A DNA stretch of 39,106 nt from Chloroflexota bacterium. Its GTDB lineage: Bacteria > Chloroflexota > Anaerolineae > Aggregatilineales > J027. Every line of letters starts with the position of its first letter. The first letter of the stretch is position 1. Shown piece by piece: positions 15,295-23,766 of the stretch. The translations under genes were made by a program, and so were the position numbers. The stretch spans positions 1 to 39,106 of the forward strand of contig RFGP01000037.1 of assembly GCA_003697365.1 (NCBI GenBank), written 5' to 3'. The notes beneath the pieces were generated by a model. It saw only the letters and a program-made list of their open reading frames with translations. It was not told the origin of the DNA and searched no databases.

Positions 15295-17367
15295 ATGAAA
15301 AGAGTATTACTCGTTGCTGTACTTATGCTCTTGGGATCAGTAGCATGTTATTCTGATAGCCCTTTATGGGTTTTTGGTGTAACTGATACCCCACCAACAG
15401 CAACCTTTTTACCGACTCCAGATTATGACAAATACCCAGCAAAATTAGGGCAAGACCAAGTTGCTTTAGCACCGATTCCATCAGGTGGGCCAACACAGCC
15501 ATTCTTCTTTGTAACAAGATTGCCAGAAGAGCTCATCTCTGGTCTACGGAACGCTAGCGGCTCTTGTGATTATGGTTCTGAGCTAGAAGTACTATATATT
15601 GGTCACAAATGGGAGAGCTTTAGCGGCACTGTATTTATTGATGATATTGTATTAACTAGCGCAGAGAATACCGAAACTGTCTTTGATTTTGAGACACCAG
15701 TCGATTGGGCTGCTGAAGACGATGGTATTGGTGCAGACGATGAGAAAGCCCAGATCAGAAATAATGTTGATTTCAATTCCTTGAAATTAAGCAATAGTGA
15801 TGTTGATGTTTCTAATAGCACTTCTGTATTAGGACTTGACATTCAATTTTCCGGCGAAGATTGGGAAGCAAGTTTTGCAACTAAGTTTGAACCCCCGCAA
15901 GATTGGTCAACATTTGATGCAATTAGCTTCAATGTATTTACTCCTTCTAATGCGAGTAAATTTTATGCCATTCCCTTTATTCGCACAGCAAATAGTGAAC
16001 AAGCCTTTGCGTCCGATAAAATTGCGTTGAATTCAGGGCTTTGGACAGAAGTAAGTTTTGATCTTAGTGCTATAGAAGATCGCAGCAATATCCAAGCCTT
16101 TGGGGTAAAAATTGGCGCTAACCCAACTAATACCTACTACTTGGTAGCTTGCTCTGGTACTGTGGGTTGGGCAAATGAAACTCGTATTGCTGGGCCTGTA
16201 TTATTCTTGAAAGGTCAAAGTGCTCAAACGCGACCAATTAGCGAACGTGGTGCTCCCATTCCTGAAGGTCAACCCTTCATGATTCATGGTGGCGCAGAAC
16301 CACCAATTGGCCCATTGCCTGCTTCTAATCAATGCCAAGTTGGTGAAGTAGTCGACATTATTGGTGTATCGTCTACAAATCAGCAAATTTGGTACAACAT
16401 CCGTTGTGATGGTACTGAAGGATGGGTCACTGAAGATCGTCTATTTGGGCCGCTCTTCTTACCCGCTGTGAATGGCATTGGTGTTGTTGTTGCTGAAGAA
16501 GGTATAACCGAAATTCCCCTAACAGCGAATGCTGGTGAAGTTTCTGATGACAATCCACCAATTGGTACTTGCCCAATTAATACAGCAATCACAACATTAG
16601 ATTTTGAGACAATCCTCGTTGGTGAAGAACAAGTTCCCTATTATCTCATTAGTTGTGGTGACCTTGTTGGGTGGACAACTCAAGACCCTCTACTAGAAAT
16701 TCCTTATCCTCTCTCCACCTATGTCATCGTTATTGGCCCCGAAGGGTCTGATGAGATATTGGTAGAGGCTGAAAGCGAAGGAAACGCAGAGACTACAGAC
16801 GAAATAAGCGATACACCTGTAGAAGATGTGGCACTACAAGACGAACAAAGTTTTATTGATCCACGCTATCGCCCTGCAACACTAACAAGTGAACCAGCAC
16901 CTGCTACTGAGGATAATATCATCGGAGAATGCCCTAGTAGTACTGTTGTTCAATTAGAAGATGTGGCTTCTAATTTTGGGCTAATTTACTATCAAGTCAC
17001 TTGTGGTGAAGTGACTGGTTGGATTGATGCGCGCAATTTGCCCAACAGCGTGTTATATCCACCCGGCCAAACTATTTGGTTTACACAACCCACCTTCGAT
17101 GCACAACGCCGTCGTCAAAGAGGTTTTGCAATTGATGCAACGCCTTCGCAAACTTCACCCGAAATTGGACAATGTGCTTTATTCCAACCCGTTGAAGTAT
17201 TGCGAGTTATATTTGAACAACGCGCACTCAAGCGTCTAGGTTTCCGTTTGTACTATGAGGTTAGCTGCACCAATCTTGACGGTGAACCCATTGTTGGTTG
17301 GCAAGAACTTGAGCTGCATACCGACAAGATAGCTACACAAAATCCCTTACAAATTTTTGGTAGTTAA
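15295..17367 (+). CDS. SH3b-repeat lipoprotein with nested carbohydrate-binding-like domain
   Basis: The 690-residue protein starts with a lipoprotein signal (KRVLLVAVLMLLGSVAC, lipidated Cys18) and a Thr/Pro linker (PPTATFLPTP). Five SH3b-like repeats follow, each with a cysteine pair: 91/286, 347/371, 426/454, 545/570 and 627/658. The first pair is far apart because a beta-sandwich of about 171 residues (103-274) sits inside that repeat; it carries FSGTVFIDDIVL and WTEVSFDLSAI, as in carbohydrate-binding modules. Another linker lies near 490-540. SH3b repeats often bind cell wall or protein ligands. Placement between oppC and oppB suggests an accessory or ligand-capturing role for the transporter. 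An upstream in-frame TTG at 15253 lies in a hairpin, so the ATG before the signal peptide is chosen. It is not a recognisable SBP_bac_5 protein. Confidence 0.8.
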   Translation: MKRVLLVAVLMLLGSVACYSDSPLWVFGVTDTPPTATFLPTPDYDKYPAKLGQDQVALAPIPSGGPTQPFFFVTRLPEELISGLRNASGSCDYGSELEVLYIGHKWESFSGTVFIDDIVLTSAENTETVFDFETPVDWAAEDDGIGADDEKAQIRNNVDFNSLKLSNSDVDVSNSTSVLGLDIQFSGEDWEASFATKFEPPQDWSTFDAISFNVFTPSNASKFYAIPFIRTANSEQAFASDKIALNSGLWTEVSFDLSAIEDRSNIQAFGVKIGANPTNTYYLVACSGTVGWANETRIAGPVLFLKGQSAQTRPISERGAPIPEGQPFMIHGGAEPPIGPLPASNQCQVGEVVDIIGVSSTNQQIWYNIRCDGTEGWVTEDRLFGPLFLPAVNGIGVVVAEEGITEIPLTANAGEVSDDNPPIGTCPINTAITTLDFETILVGEEQVPYYLISCGDLVGWTTQDPLLEIPYPLSTYVIVIGPEGSDEILVEAESEGNAETTDEISDTPVEDVALQDEQSFIDPRYRPATLTSEPAPATEDNIIGECPSSTVVQLEDVASNFGLIYYQVTCGEVTGWIDARNLPNSVLYPPGQTIWFTQPTFDAQRRRQRGFAIDATPSQTSPEIGQCALFQPVEVLRVIFEQRALKRLGFRLYYEVSCTNLDGEPIVGWQELELHTDKIATQNPLQIFGS

Positions 17368-17377
17368 CACGGATAGC

Positions 17378-17407
17378 ATATGGGGTGGGCTTAGTCTTGC
17401 CCCATAT
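17378..17407 (+). other. Intercistronic hairpin between the lipoprotein gene and oppB
   Basis: ATATGGGG at 17378-17385 pairs perfectly with CCCCATAT at 17400-17407 around a 14-base loop. No T-run follows. With the hairpin at 15224-15256 it brackets the lipoprotein gene. Confidence 0.5.
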
Positions 17408-17443
17408 CAAATGCAGATTTAGAGGATAATTGAGGGAATTTTA

Positions 17444-18961
17444 ATGAAGATCATTCAAAATATTTTGAACACTATAGTGAATGCCATTGGCGGCCCCAGT
17501 ATGTTAAAGTTTTTGGTGCGACGCACATTGGCCGCTATCCCGGTATTATTTGCTATCATGGTGGTTACCTTCGGGCTCACGCGCATTATGCCCGGTGGGC
17601 CTTTCGATGCCGTCGGACAGCGTAGTATGCCCGCTCACATTCGTGCCCAGCTAGAAGAGCGTTATGGGCTCAATAAAGCGCTTTTCTTTGACACCCCTAG
17701 CAATGCAAATGGCGCAGAAGTACAGTGGGGCAAACAAGCCTATGCCAAAGGCGGCTTTGGTGAAGATGTTAGCGGTGTTTACGCTGAACTTGACAACACG
17801 GGCGTTCGTTTTCGCGGAACGTACAATTTAATTGTATGGGACGATGAAGCTGAACGCCTTGTTGAATATGAGCGTAATCCATTTAAGAATTGGGTAGAAG
17901 AAAACAGCGATCTTGTCTATACCGTCAATACTTTAAGCACCCTCAGCACTTCAAGCCTCTCTATGCCAACGGGTATTGGGGGGGTAGCAAATTATATGAC
18001 CGCGACAGGTGTCACTAACCATTCATTACAAGAACTCGCTGAATACAACGAGGACTGTCGCCCATATAAGCAATATCCCGGTTGGGCAGTATTAGCCACT
18101 CGTGAAGAATGCAAAACGTCTTCAGGTAACGTGAGTTTTGTCGTGAATCGTTCTAAAGACGTGTTCCGCATCGATGCCCTAGACTCACAATTCTGGAATT
18201 ATGTATGGGGCGTATTGCACTTTGACTTTGGCCCTTCACTAAACATTGCTGACCGCGAAAGTCTACAGGTGCGCGATGAAATTTTGCTACGCCTACCTGT
18301 TTCAATGGAAGTTGGTGTTATAGCAGTGATTTTTGGCTTTTCGCTTGGCATTCCGCTTGGTGTATTGGCTGCAATTTATCACAATACCTTTATTGACTTC
18401 ATCGCAACATTTTTTGCAGTTTTAGGGCAATCAACACCTAATATCGTGTTAGCTCCTATCCTCATTATTATCGTGGCGTTAGAATTACAGTGGCTCCCTG
18501 TTCCTGATGGCTCAGGATGGAAAGACCCATTCTTTAGCCGAACCCATCTTGAAAACCTGATCCTTCCCACCATTGCACTTGGTACGGGAATGAGTGCGAG
18601 TATTGCGCGTTTAACTCGTGCTAGCCTGTTACAAGTTTTGAATGAAGACTATATTCGTACGGCAAGAGCTAAAGGATTGCGTGAACGTACTGTTATTTAC
18701 CTACACGGGTTGAAGAATTCTCTAATTCCTGTTGCGACAATTTTAGGGCCACTATTGGCAGGTATTTTAACAGGTACATTCATCATTGAGCTGATTTTCG
18801 TCATTCCCGGCTTAGGTGAAACTTTCATCACCAGCGTGGGCGCACGTGACTATACAATGATCATGGCAGTAACGCTTTTATATTCAGTGTTCTTGATCAT
18901 TGGAAATATCATGGTCGATGTGATTTATACATGGCTAGACCCGCGCATTCGTTTTGACTAA
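17444..18961 (+). CDS. oppB: Peptide ABC transporter permease OppB/DppB with large extracytoplasmic insertion
   Basis: The 505-residue protein is an OppB/DppB permease. The family N-terminus MLKFLVRRTLAAIPVLFAIM is at 20-39, followed by MPGGPFDAV and ERYGLNKAL. The core resumes at about 247 with DSQFWNYVWGVLHFDFGPSL and five more helices. The EAA loop is YIRTARAKGLRERTVIYLHGLKN and the end is VIYTWLDPRIRFD. Most OppB proteins have about 310 residues. The extra 165 residues (81-246) lie in the first extracytoplasmic loop and contain two cysteines (205, 223). Residues 1-19 precede the family's normal start; the ATG at 17501 is an alternative, but the GAGGG site favours 17444. It is the last gene of the opp operon, before a strong terminator. 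Confidence 0.93.
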   Translation: MKIIQNILNTIVNAIGGPSMLKFLVRRTLAAIPVLFAIMVVTFGLTRIMPGGPFDAVGQRSMPAHIRAQLEERYGLNKALFFDTPSNANGAEVQWGKQAYAKGGFGEDVSGVYAELDNTGVRFRGTYNLIVWDDEAERLVEYERNPFKNWVEENSDLVYTVNTLSTLSTSSLSMPTGIGGVANYMTATGVTNHSLQELAEYNEDCRPYKQYPGWAVLATREECKTSSGNVSFVVNRSKDVFRIDALDSQFWNYVWGVLHFDFGPSLNIADRESLQVRDEILLRLPVSMEVGVIAVIFGFSLGIPLGVLAAIYHNTFIDFIATFFAVLGQSTPNIVLAPILIIIVALELQWLPVPDGSGWKDPFFSRTHLENLILPTIALGTGMSASIARLTRASLLQVLNEDYIRTARAKGLRERTVIYLHGLKNSLIPVATILGPLLAGILTGTFIIELIFVIPGLGETFITSVGARDYTMIMAVTLLYSVFLIIGNIMVDVIYTWLDPRIRFD

Positions 18962-18995
18962 ATCTTAAGAATTTTCTTAAAACAGAAATACCTTT

Positions 18996-19036
18996 AACAA
19001 TCGTAGCCCTTTTAAGAAAGCTACGATTGTTGTTTA
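18996..19036 (+). terminator. Rho-independent terminator of the opp operon
   Basis: AACAATCGTAGC at 18996-19007 pairs perfectly with GCTACGATTGTT at 19020-19031, a 12-bp stem with a 12-base loop followed by GTTTATT. It lies 34 bases after the oppB stop. Confidence 0.75.
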
Positions 19037-19088
19037 TTCATCGAAAATGAGTGGTGTGAACGTAGCCCGAAGCTATCACAAATCGTTG

Positions 19089-19094
19089 TATAAT
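19089..19094 (+). promoter_or_regulatory. Perfect -10 hexamer upstream of the FHA gene
   Basis: TATAAT at 19089-19094 lies 67 bases before the FHA gene start and after the opp terminator, so it is the natural start point for the downstream gene series. No clear -35 is seen. Confidence 0.38.
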
Positions 19095-19161
19095 GAATAT
19101 ACTATGAGATTTTTCCAATAAATCTCATCCGAATTGATACAATAAAAAGGGCTTATGTGTT

Positions 19162-21114
19162 ATGCAACATCTTGGACGCTTGGCAATTTTTAGCCCAGAC
19201 GGTCCTATACAGAACTTTTTCATTGAGAAAGAAATTGTTGCAATTGGCCGTTCTTCCGGCAACGATCTTGTTTTAGATCGGCATGGCATATCTCGTTACC
19301 ATGCAAGTCTCACCCTCAATGAAACAGGTAATATCGCTGAATTACGTGATTTGGAATCAGTTAATGGCACCTATGTAGATGGGCTTCGATTAAAGCCGAA
19401 TGAAGCTCGGATTTTACGCGGCGGTGAAGAAATTCAAATTGGTGATATACGCTTGATTTTTCATCCTGCCGCAGATGACACATCCGACCAAACAGTACAG
19501 GTACATCTCCAAGACTTTGATGCCCCCCATTTATCTGTTGCCTTAGAAGGCCCAGACATTGCAGTTACCCCCGGCACGCACGCGCCAGCAATCATAAGAC
19601 TTTCCAACAAAACGCAAGAAAAAATGCGCGTTGTTTTGCGTATTGAGGGAGTGCCTCCCCAATGGGCACGCTTAGATCAAACAGAGTTTGAACTATTGCC
19701 AGAGCAACAGCGCGAAATCGGCATTAATTTCAAGCCAGCGCGGCGTTACGATACTAAACCCGGTTTTTACAATATCACCTTACATGTTGGCACTGTAGAT
19801 ACAAACTATCCCCCTATTGAGCTGCGCACTCGTCTACAGATTCTGCAGTTTAACGGTTATGGCGCAGTCTTAGGCACGCCTCTCATTGAAAATGAAGGAA
19901 TATTTAAGTTATACATTCATAATCAAGGAAATGGCCCTTTGCCATTGCGCTTTTTGGGACGTGATGCAGAAAATCTACTCAATTATGTTATTGAACCTTC
20001 ACAGATTGTATTAGAAGCGGGACAACGTTTGACGGTGCAGGGGCAAGTGTCAGCCAAACAACGCCCATTATTAGGAAAGCCACAGCGTATTAATTACGAT
20101 ATTCTCACCCAATCACTTAGCCCTTCTGCGTTTATAGCCCCCGTAAGTGGACAAATTGAGATAGCACCTGCTTTGTCTAATTGGAAACTTCCGATAGGAA
20201 TAGGGGTTGTGCTTTTTCTAGCGCTCTTAGTTTTATTAGGAGTTTTATCCTCTCAAATGACCTCAGACTCGGATAGTGCTGAAGCGCAGCAACCACAAAT
20301 CAGTCGCTTTGCCCTAAATGGCAATCAATCTGATAATCTCGTAGTTTCGGTGAATGATCCGATTTTAGTGCAGTGGCAAACACAAAATGCGGCTTTCATT
20401 CGCCTCAATGCCCAAAGTGAAAACGGGGATACAGTCCTTTATACATTGGCTGCCCAAGTTCCACATAGCCACGTCCTTCAATTTTCTGATGTTGGACGTT
20501 ATGCGGTATGGCTAGAAGCGCAAAATGAGGAAAAGCAAGAATTCAGCCCTATGCTCAATGTGGAAGTACTACCACTCATACAGCTCAAAGTTTATAGCGT
20601 TAGCACTTCTACAACTCAAGCATCAGCGGTATTGTATCGCGGGGTCAATGGGCAGTATATCATTGTTGAGTGGAAAGCCAACTGGGGAAATAAGACAGTC
20701 CCCTCACCGCTAGACATTATTATTGGTGATCAGGTCTTCCCCATTACAGATATGGAGGGCCAACTCTCATTGGCAGCTAATGGGCTACAAAACCAATTAG
20801 GGGGTGTGGAAGTTTCGTTAGAAGCGAATTCTCAGATATTACACACTGTCATCTTACCAACGGCATATCCAGAGTGCATTAGTCAAAATGATATTTTGCT
20901 CTATGATGCCCCTGACCCCAACAGTTCAGCGATACCCATCATGGCAAACACGCCTTTTCAGATTGACGGTCAAAATAACGAACGTTGGATACGTGTCATT
21001 TCGCCAACACAACAAACAACTATTGGCTATTGGGGATGGCTTTCTCCTGAGAGTCTCATAGACATAATCTGCCCTATTGATTATGTTGAACTAGAACAAA
21101 TTCCTGAAACATAA
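19162..21114 (+). CDS. Membrane protein with N-terminal FHA domain and extracytoplasmic SH3-like tail
   Basis: The 650-residue protein starts with a forkhead-associated (FHA) domain (about 1-101) keeping the phosphothreonine-binding residues: IGRSSGNDLVLD (28-39), ISRYHASL (43-50) and NGTYVDG (68-74). Two Ig-like beta-sandwich segments follow (about 115-335; for example GVPPQWARLDQTEFELLPEQ). A single transmembrane helix lies at about 343-366, then another Ig-like segment and a C-terminal SH3-like region (572-640) with GYWGWLSPESL and flanking cysteines resembling the SH3b lipoprotein repeats. Topology is probably FHA inside, C-terminus outside. It could read Ser/Thr kinase signalling at the membrane; no kinase gene is in the window. 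AAGGG precedes the ATG. Confidence 0.8.
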   Translation: MQHLGRLAIFSPDGPIQNFFIEKEIVAIGRSSGNDLVLDRHGISRYHASLTLNETGNIAELRDLESVNGTYVDGLRLKPNEARILRGGEEIQIGDIRLIFHPAADDTSDQTVQVHLQDFDAPHLSVALEGPDIAVTPGTHAPAIIRLSNKTQEKMRVVLRIEGVPPQWARLDQTEFELLPEQQREIGINFKPARRYDTKPGFYNITLHVGTVDTNYPPIELRTRLQILQFNGYGAVLGTPLIENEGIFKLYIHNQGNGPLPLRFLGRDAENLLNYVIEPSQIVLEAGQRLTVQGQVSAKQRPLLGKPQRINYDILTQSLSPSAFIAPVSGQIEIAPALSNWKLPIGIGVVLFLALLVLLGVLSSQMTSDSDSAEAQQPQISRFALNGNQSDNLVVSVNDPILVQWQTQNAAFIRLNAQSENGDTVLYTLAAQVPHSHVLQFSDVGRYAVWLEAQNEEKQEFSPMLNVEVLPLIQLKVYSVSTSTTQASAVLYRGVNGQYIIVEWKANWGNKTVPSPLDIIIGDQVFPITDMEGQLSLAANGLQNQLGGVEVSLEANSQILHTVILPTAYPECISQNDILLYDAPDPNSSAIPIMANTPFQIDGQNNERWIRVISPTQQTTIGYWGWLSPESLIDIICPIDYVELEQIPET

Positions 21115-21188
21115 AAGTAAGGAACATTCACGTTTATCTGGTAAGTAATGGTATATTGCGTTATCGGTAAAAATTGGAATATACAAAG

Positions 21189-23744
21189 ATGCGAATCAAA
21201 ATCTTTCCTAAAATAAAGCGTCGGCTATGGTGGGTATTTATCTTACTACTAGTCTTCATCTCAAGTGCCACACCGACCTTTGCACGTCAACAAGATGATA
21301 TTGAGATAGAAGTCCAAGCGGGATATAGCGGTTATTTCCGCTCTAACAAATGGACTCCTATTCAAATCACAGTACGTAACAATAGCAATCGAGACATTCA
21401 AGGAACTTTACAGGTTCGCTCACAAAACGAAGGCTCAACCCAAGAGCGTATTTTCCAAAGTCCTTTTTTTGTTCGCTTTGGTAATGCACGTACAGAATTT
21501 ATATATGCCACGCTTGAAGATGAAAATTTTCTCGTTGAGCTGTTGGATAATACAGGTCGAGTGCTTGAAAGTACAAGCGTTCAAGCTACCAAAATTCGCA
21601 ATCGTGATATTTTGTATGTGGTCATTACAGAAGCGCCCGAACTTGTCTTAATGACTGAGCGCCGTATTGGCTCAGGAACTCCTTATCAAGCGAATTGGTC
21701 ACTGGAGGACATCCCCACAGAAGCAGAGTCTCTGCGATCCATTGATGTCATTATGCTTTATGACATTCGTACTGGCAGATTATCAGTAGAACAACAAGAA
21801 GCCTTGAGAAAATGGGTATATGGTGGTGGTCATCTCATTGTGCATGGAGGTGCGGGGACAAACTGGCAATTTGCCCAACAATATTTAAGCAACCTATTGC
21901 CTACTGAACTTGTCGGAAGCACCACAATAAACACTTTAGAGCAGCTGGGGCGTTTTACGGGCTTTCCTAGTGAAACTCTAATGACCAATAATCAACAAGG
22001 CTTTATTGTCACCCGCAACATGCCTAAGCCAAACGCCGTCGTATTGCTAGAAGCTGAAAACATTCCTCTTATTGTTCGGCAAGAACAAGGCAGTGGAGTA
22101 GTTGACTTTGTGGCCCTTGATCCGCTCAGTGCCCCTCTCAATGACTATGAAGCTACAAACGCTATTTGGTTTGAACTTGTTAGCAGTCGTCCAATTCGTC
22201 AGGGGTGGTCTTATGACTTTATTGATTGGCGAGCTGCCGATAACGCGATTCGTATTGTGACCAACTTAGACTTTCCTTCATCGCTCACTTTAATACTATT
22301 TCTGTTAGCCTATATTACGCTCATAGGCCCTATAAACTATATTGTCCTCAACTTAATTGGACGACGGGAACTCGCGTGGTTCACCATCCCTATCTTTATT
22401 GTAGCCTTCACAGCCATTGCCTATTTTTCCGGCTTAAGTTTGCGCGGTGATACAGCAACTGTAAATCATTTGTCTGTCATCCAAGCCTATCCTGACAGCG
22501 AATTAGCGAGAATGGATGGCTTAGTTGGAATTTTTTCACCACGCCGCACCACATACAATATAGAAGTTACAGAAGACATAGCTCTACGTACACTGCCCAA
22601 CGTGGATAGTGTAGACAGCAAGCTGGGCGAAATCCCAATACAAGAAGAGGCAAACTATCAAGTTAATAATTTACCTGTAGATGCCGGTATTGTCGCCACT
22701 TTTGCAACTAGCGGTTATACACAAGCACCTGAATATACTGGACGAGCAATCTGGACATTGACTGACAGCCGTGATGTTAGCTTAAAGGGAGAAATTCGAC
22801 TGGCAAGCACAATGCCCGATCTTGATGATGCCGTTGTACTTGCACAAAATGGCTTCTATCCGCTTGGTGACTTGAAAGCTGGCGAAGTTCGGACATTTGA
22901 TTTCAGCGGACAGTGGACGCTAAGTTTGAATAGCCCTACCCATTATCCACTAGGTAACCGCTACGAGTTCTTTGAAACAACCTATATCAGTTATAATTAC
23001 AACTACACCACTTGGTATGGGCCAACTATAAATCCTTATGTATGTGGTGGAGGCTTCAATCTTACCCTTGCGCAGGTCATGTACCAACAGGAATTTAACT
23101 GCGAACAACGTGGAGGAAGCGAGGAAGAGCGTATTGCTCGACGACGTGCACTTCTATTAAAAGCCATCAATTATGAGTTAGGGCAAAATGGCGGACGCGG
23201 AGATGCTGTATATGTGATTGGGTGGGCTAACATCGATGATGCAGAACAAAACCTCTACGGCATACAACTCAAAGATAAAGATCAAATTAACACATATAAT
23301 AATCTCTATATTCTAAAGCTACCCGTCGAGTATCAAACCAGTGCACTGACGACAATACATATCATCCCACCCGGCCTACTTACATGGACAGTGATAGACA
23401 CTCAAGGTTTTAGTGCAGAACTATCGCCCTATAACATGCGATTAGGCAGCCAAGATGAAGTGACTTTCCGATTTGCGCCTGTTGGTATTTTTCAAAATGT
23501 TGAAGTTAGAACGCTAGACCTACAAATTATTGTGAATGCTAGCGCGCGTCAACTTGAAGTGCATTTGTGGAATTGGGAAAATGGGGAGTGGGACAGTCAT
23601 AATATTGTCAATGATCGCATTACATTAACCCAACCTGCTGCTTATTTAGGCCCTACGAATGCGATACATATCAACCTACGCCCTGCGCCAAATGTCACAG
23701 AAGTTTTCATTCAAATGATTGAGCCTACATTGATCATATCCTAA
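21189..23744 (+). CDS. Secreted/membrane protein with glutamine amidotransferase-like domain
   Basis: The 851-residue protein has a Sec signal peptide (RRLWWVFILLLVFISSA, cleavage likely after TFA at 32). An Ig-like domain follows (40-135). Residues 140-240 look like a class I glutamine-amidotransferase-like fold (IDVIMLYDIRTGRLSVEQQE, then GGGHLIVHGGAGTNW near 212) but show no catalytic cysteine at the expected turn. Two membrane helices lie at about 364-388 and 395-418, followed by a long beta-rich extracytoplasmic region. Similar domains accompany ABC-2 exporters (for example GldG-type proteins), and an ABC ATPase and permease follow here at 23767-25742, so a transporter accessory role is likely. 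An in-frame TTG at 21174 is an alternative start. No specific family name is assigned. Confidence 0.72.
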   Translation: MRIKIFPKIKRRLWWVFILLLVFISSATPTFARQQDDIEIEVQAGYSGYFRSNKWTPIQITVRNNSNRDIQGTLQVRSQNEGSTQERIFQSPFFVRFGNARTEFIYATLEDENFLVELLDNTGRVLESTSVQATKIRNRDILYVVITEAPELVLMTERRIGSGTPYQANWSLEDIPTEAESLRSIDVIMLYDIRTGRLSVEQQEALRKWVYGGGHLIVHGGAGTNWQFAQQYLSNLLPTELVGSTTINTLEQLGRFTGFPSETLMTNNQQGFIVTRNMPKPNAVVLLEAENIPLIVRQEQGSGVVDFVALDPLSAPLNDYEATNAIWFELVSSRPIRQGWSYDFIDWRAADNAIRIVTNLDFPSSLTLILFLLAYITLIGPINYIVLNLIGRRELAWFTIPIFIVAFTAIAYFSGLSLRGDTATVNHLSVIQAYPDSELARMDGLVGIFSPRRTTYNIEVTEDIALRTLPNVDSVDSKLGEIPIQEEANYQVNNLPVDAGIVATFATSGYTQAPEYTGRAIWTLTDSRDVSLKGEIRLASTMPDLDDAVVLAQNGFYPLGDLKAGEVRTFDFSGQWTLSLNSPTHYPLGNRYEFFETTYISYNYNYTTWYGPTINPYVCGGGFNLTLAQVMYQQEFNCEQRGGSEEERIARRRALLLKAINYELGQNGGRGDAVYVIGWANIDDAEQNLYGIQLKDKDQINTYNNLYILKLPVEYQTSALTTIHIIPPGLLTWTVIDTQGFSAELSPYNMRLGSQDEVTFRFAPVGIFQNVEVRTLDLQIIVNASARQLEVHLWNWENGEWDSHNIVNDRITLTQPAAYLGPTNAIHINLRPAPNVTEVFIQMIEPTLIIS

Positions 23745-23766
23745 GAATTGAGGAGATTAAGAGTCG

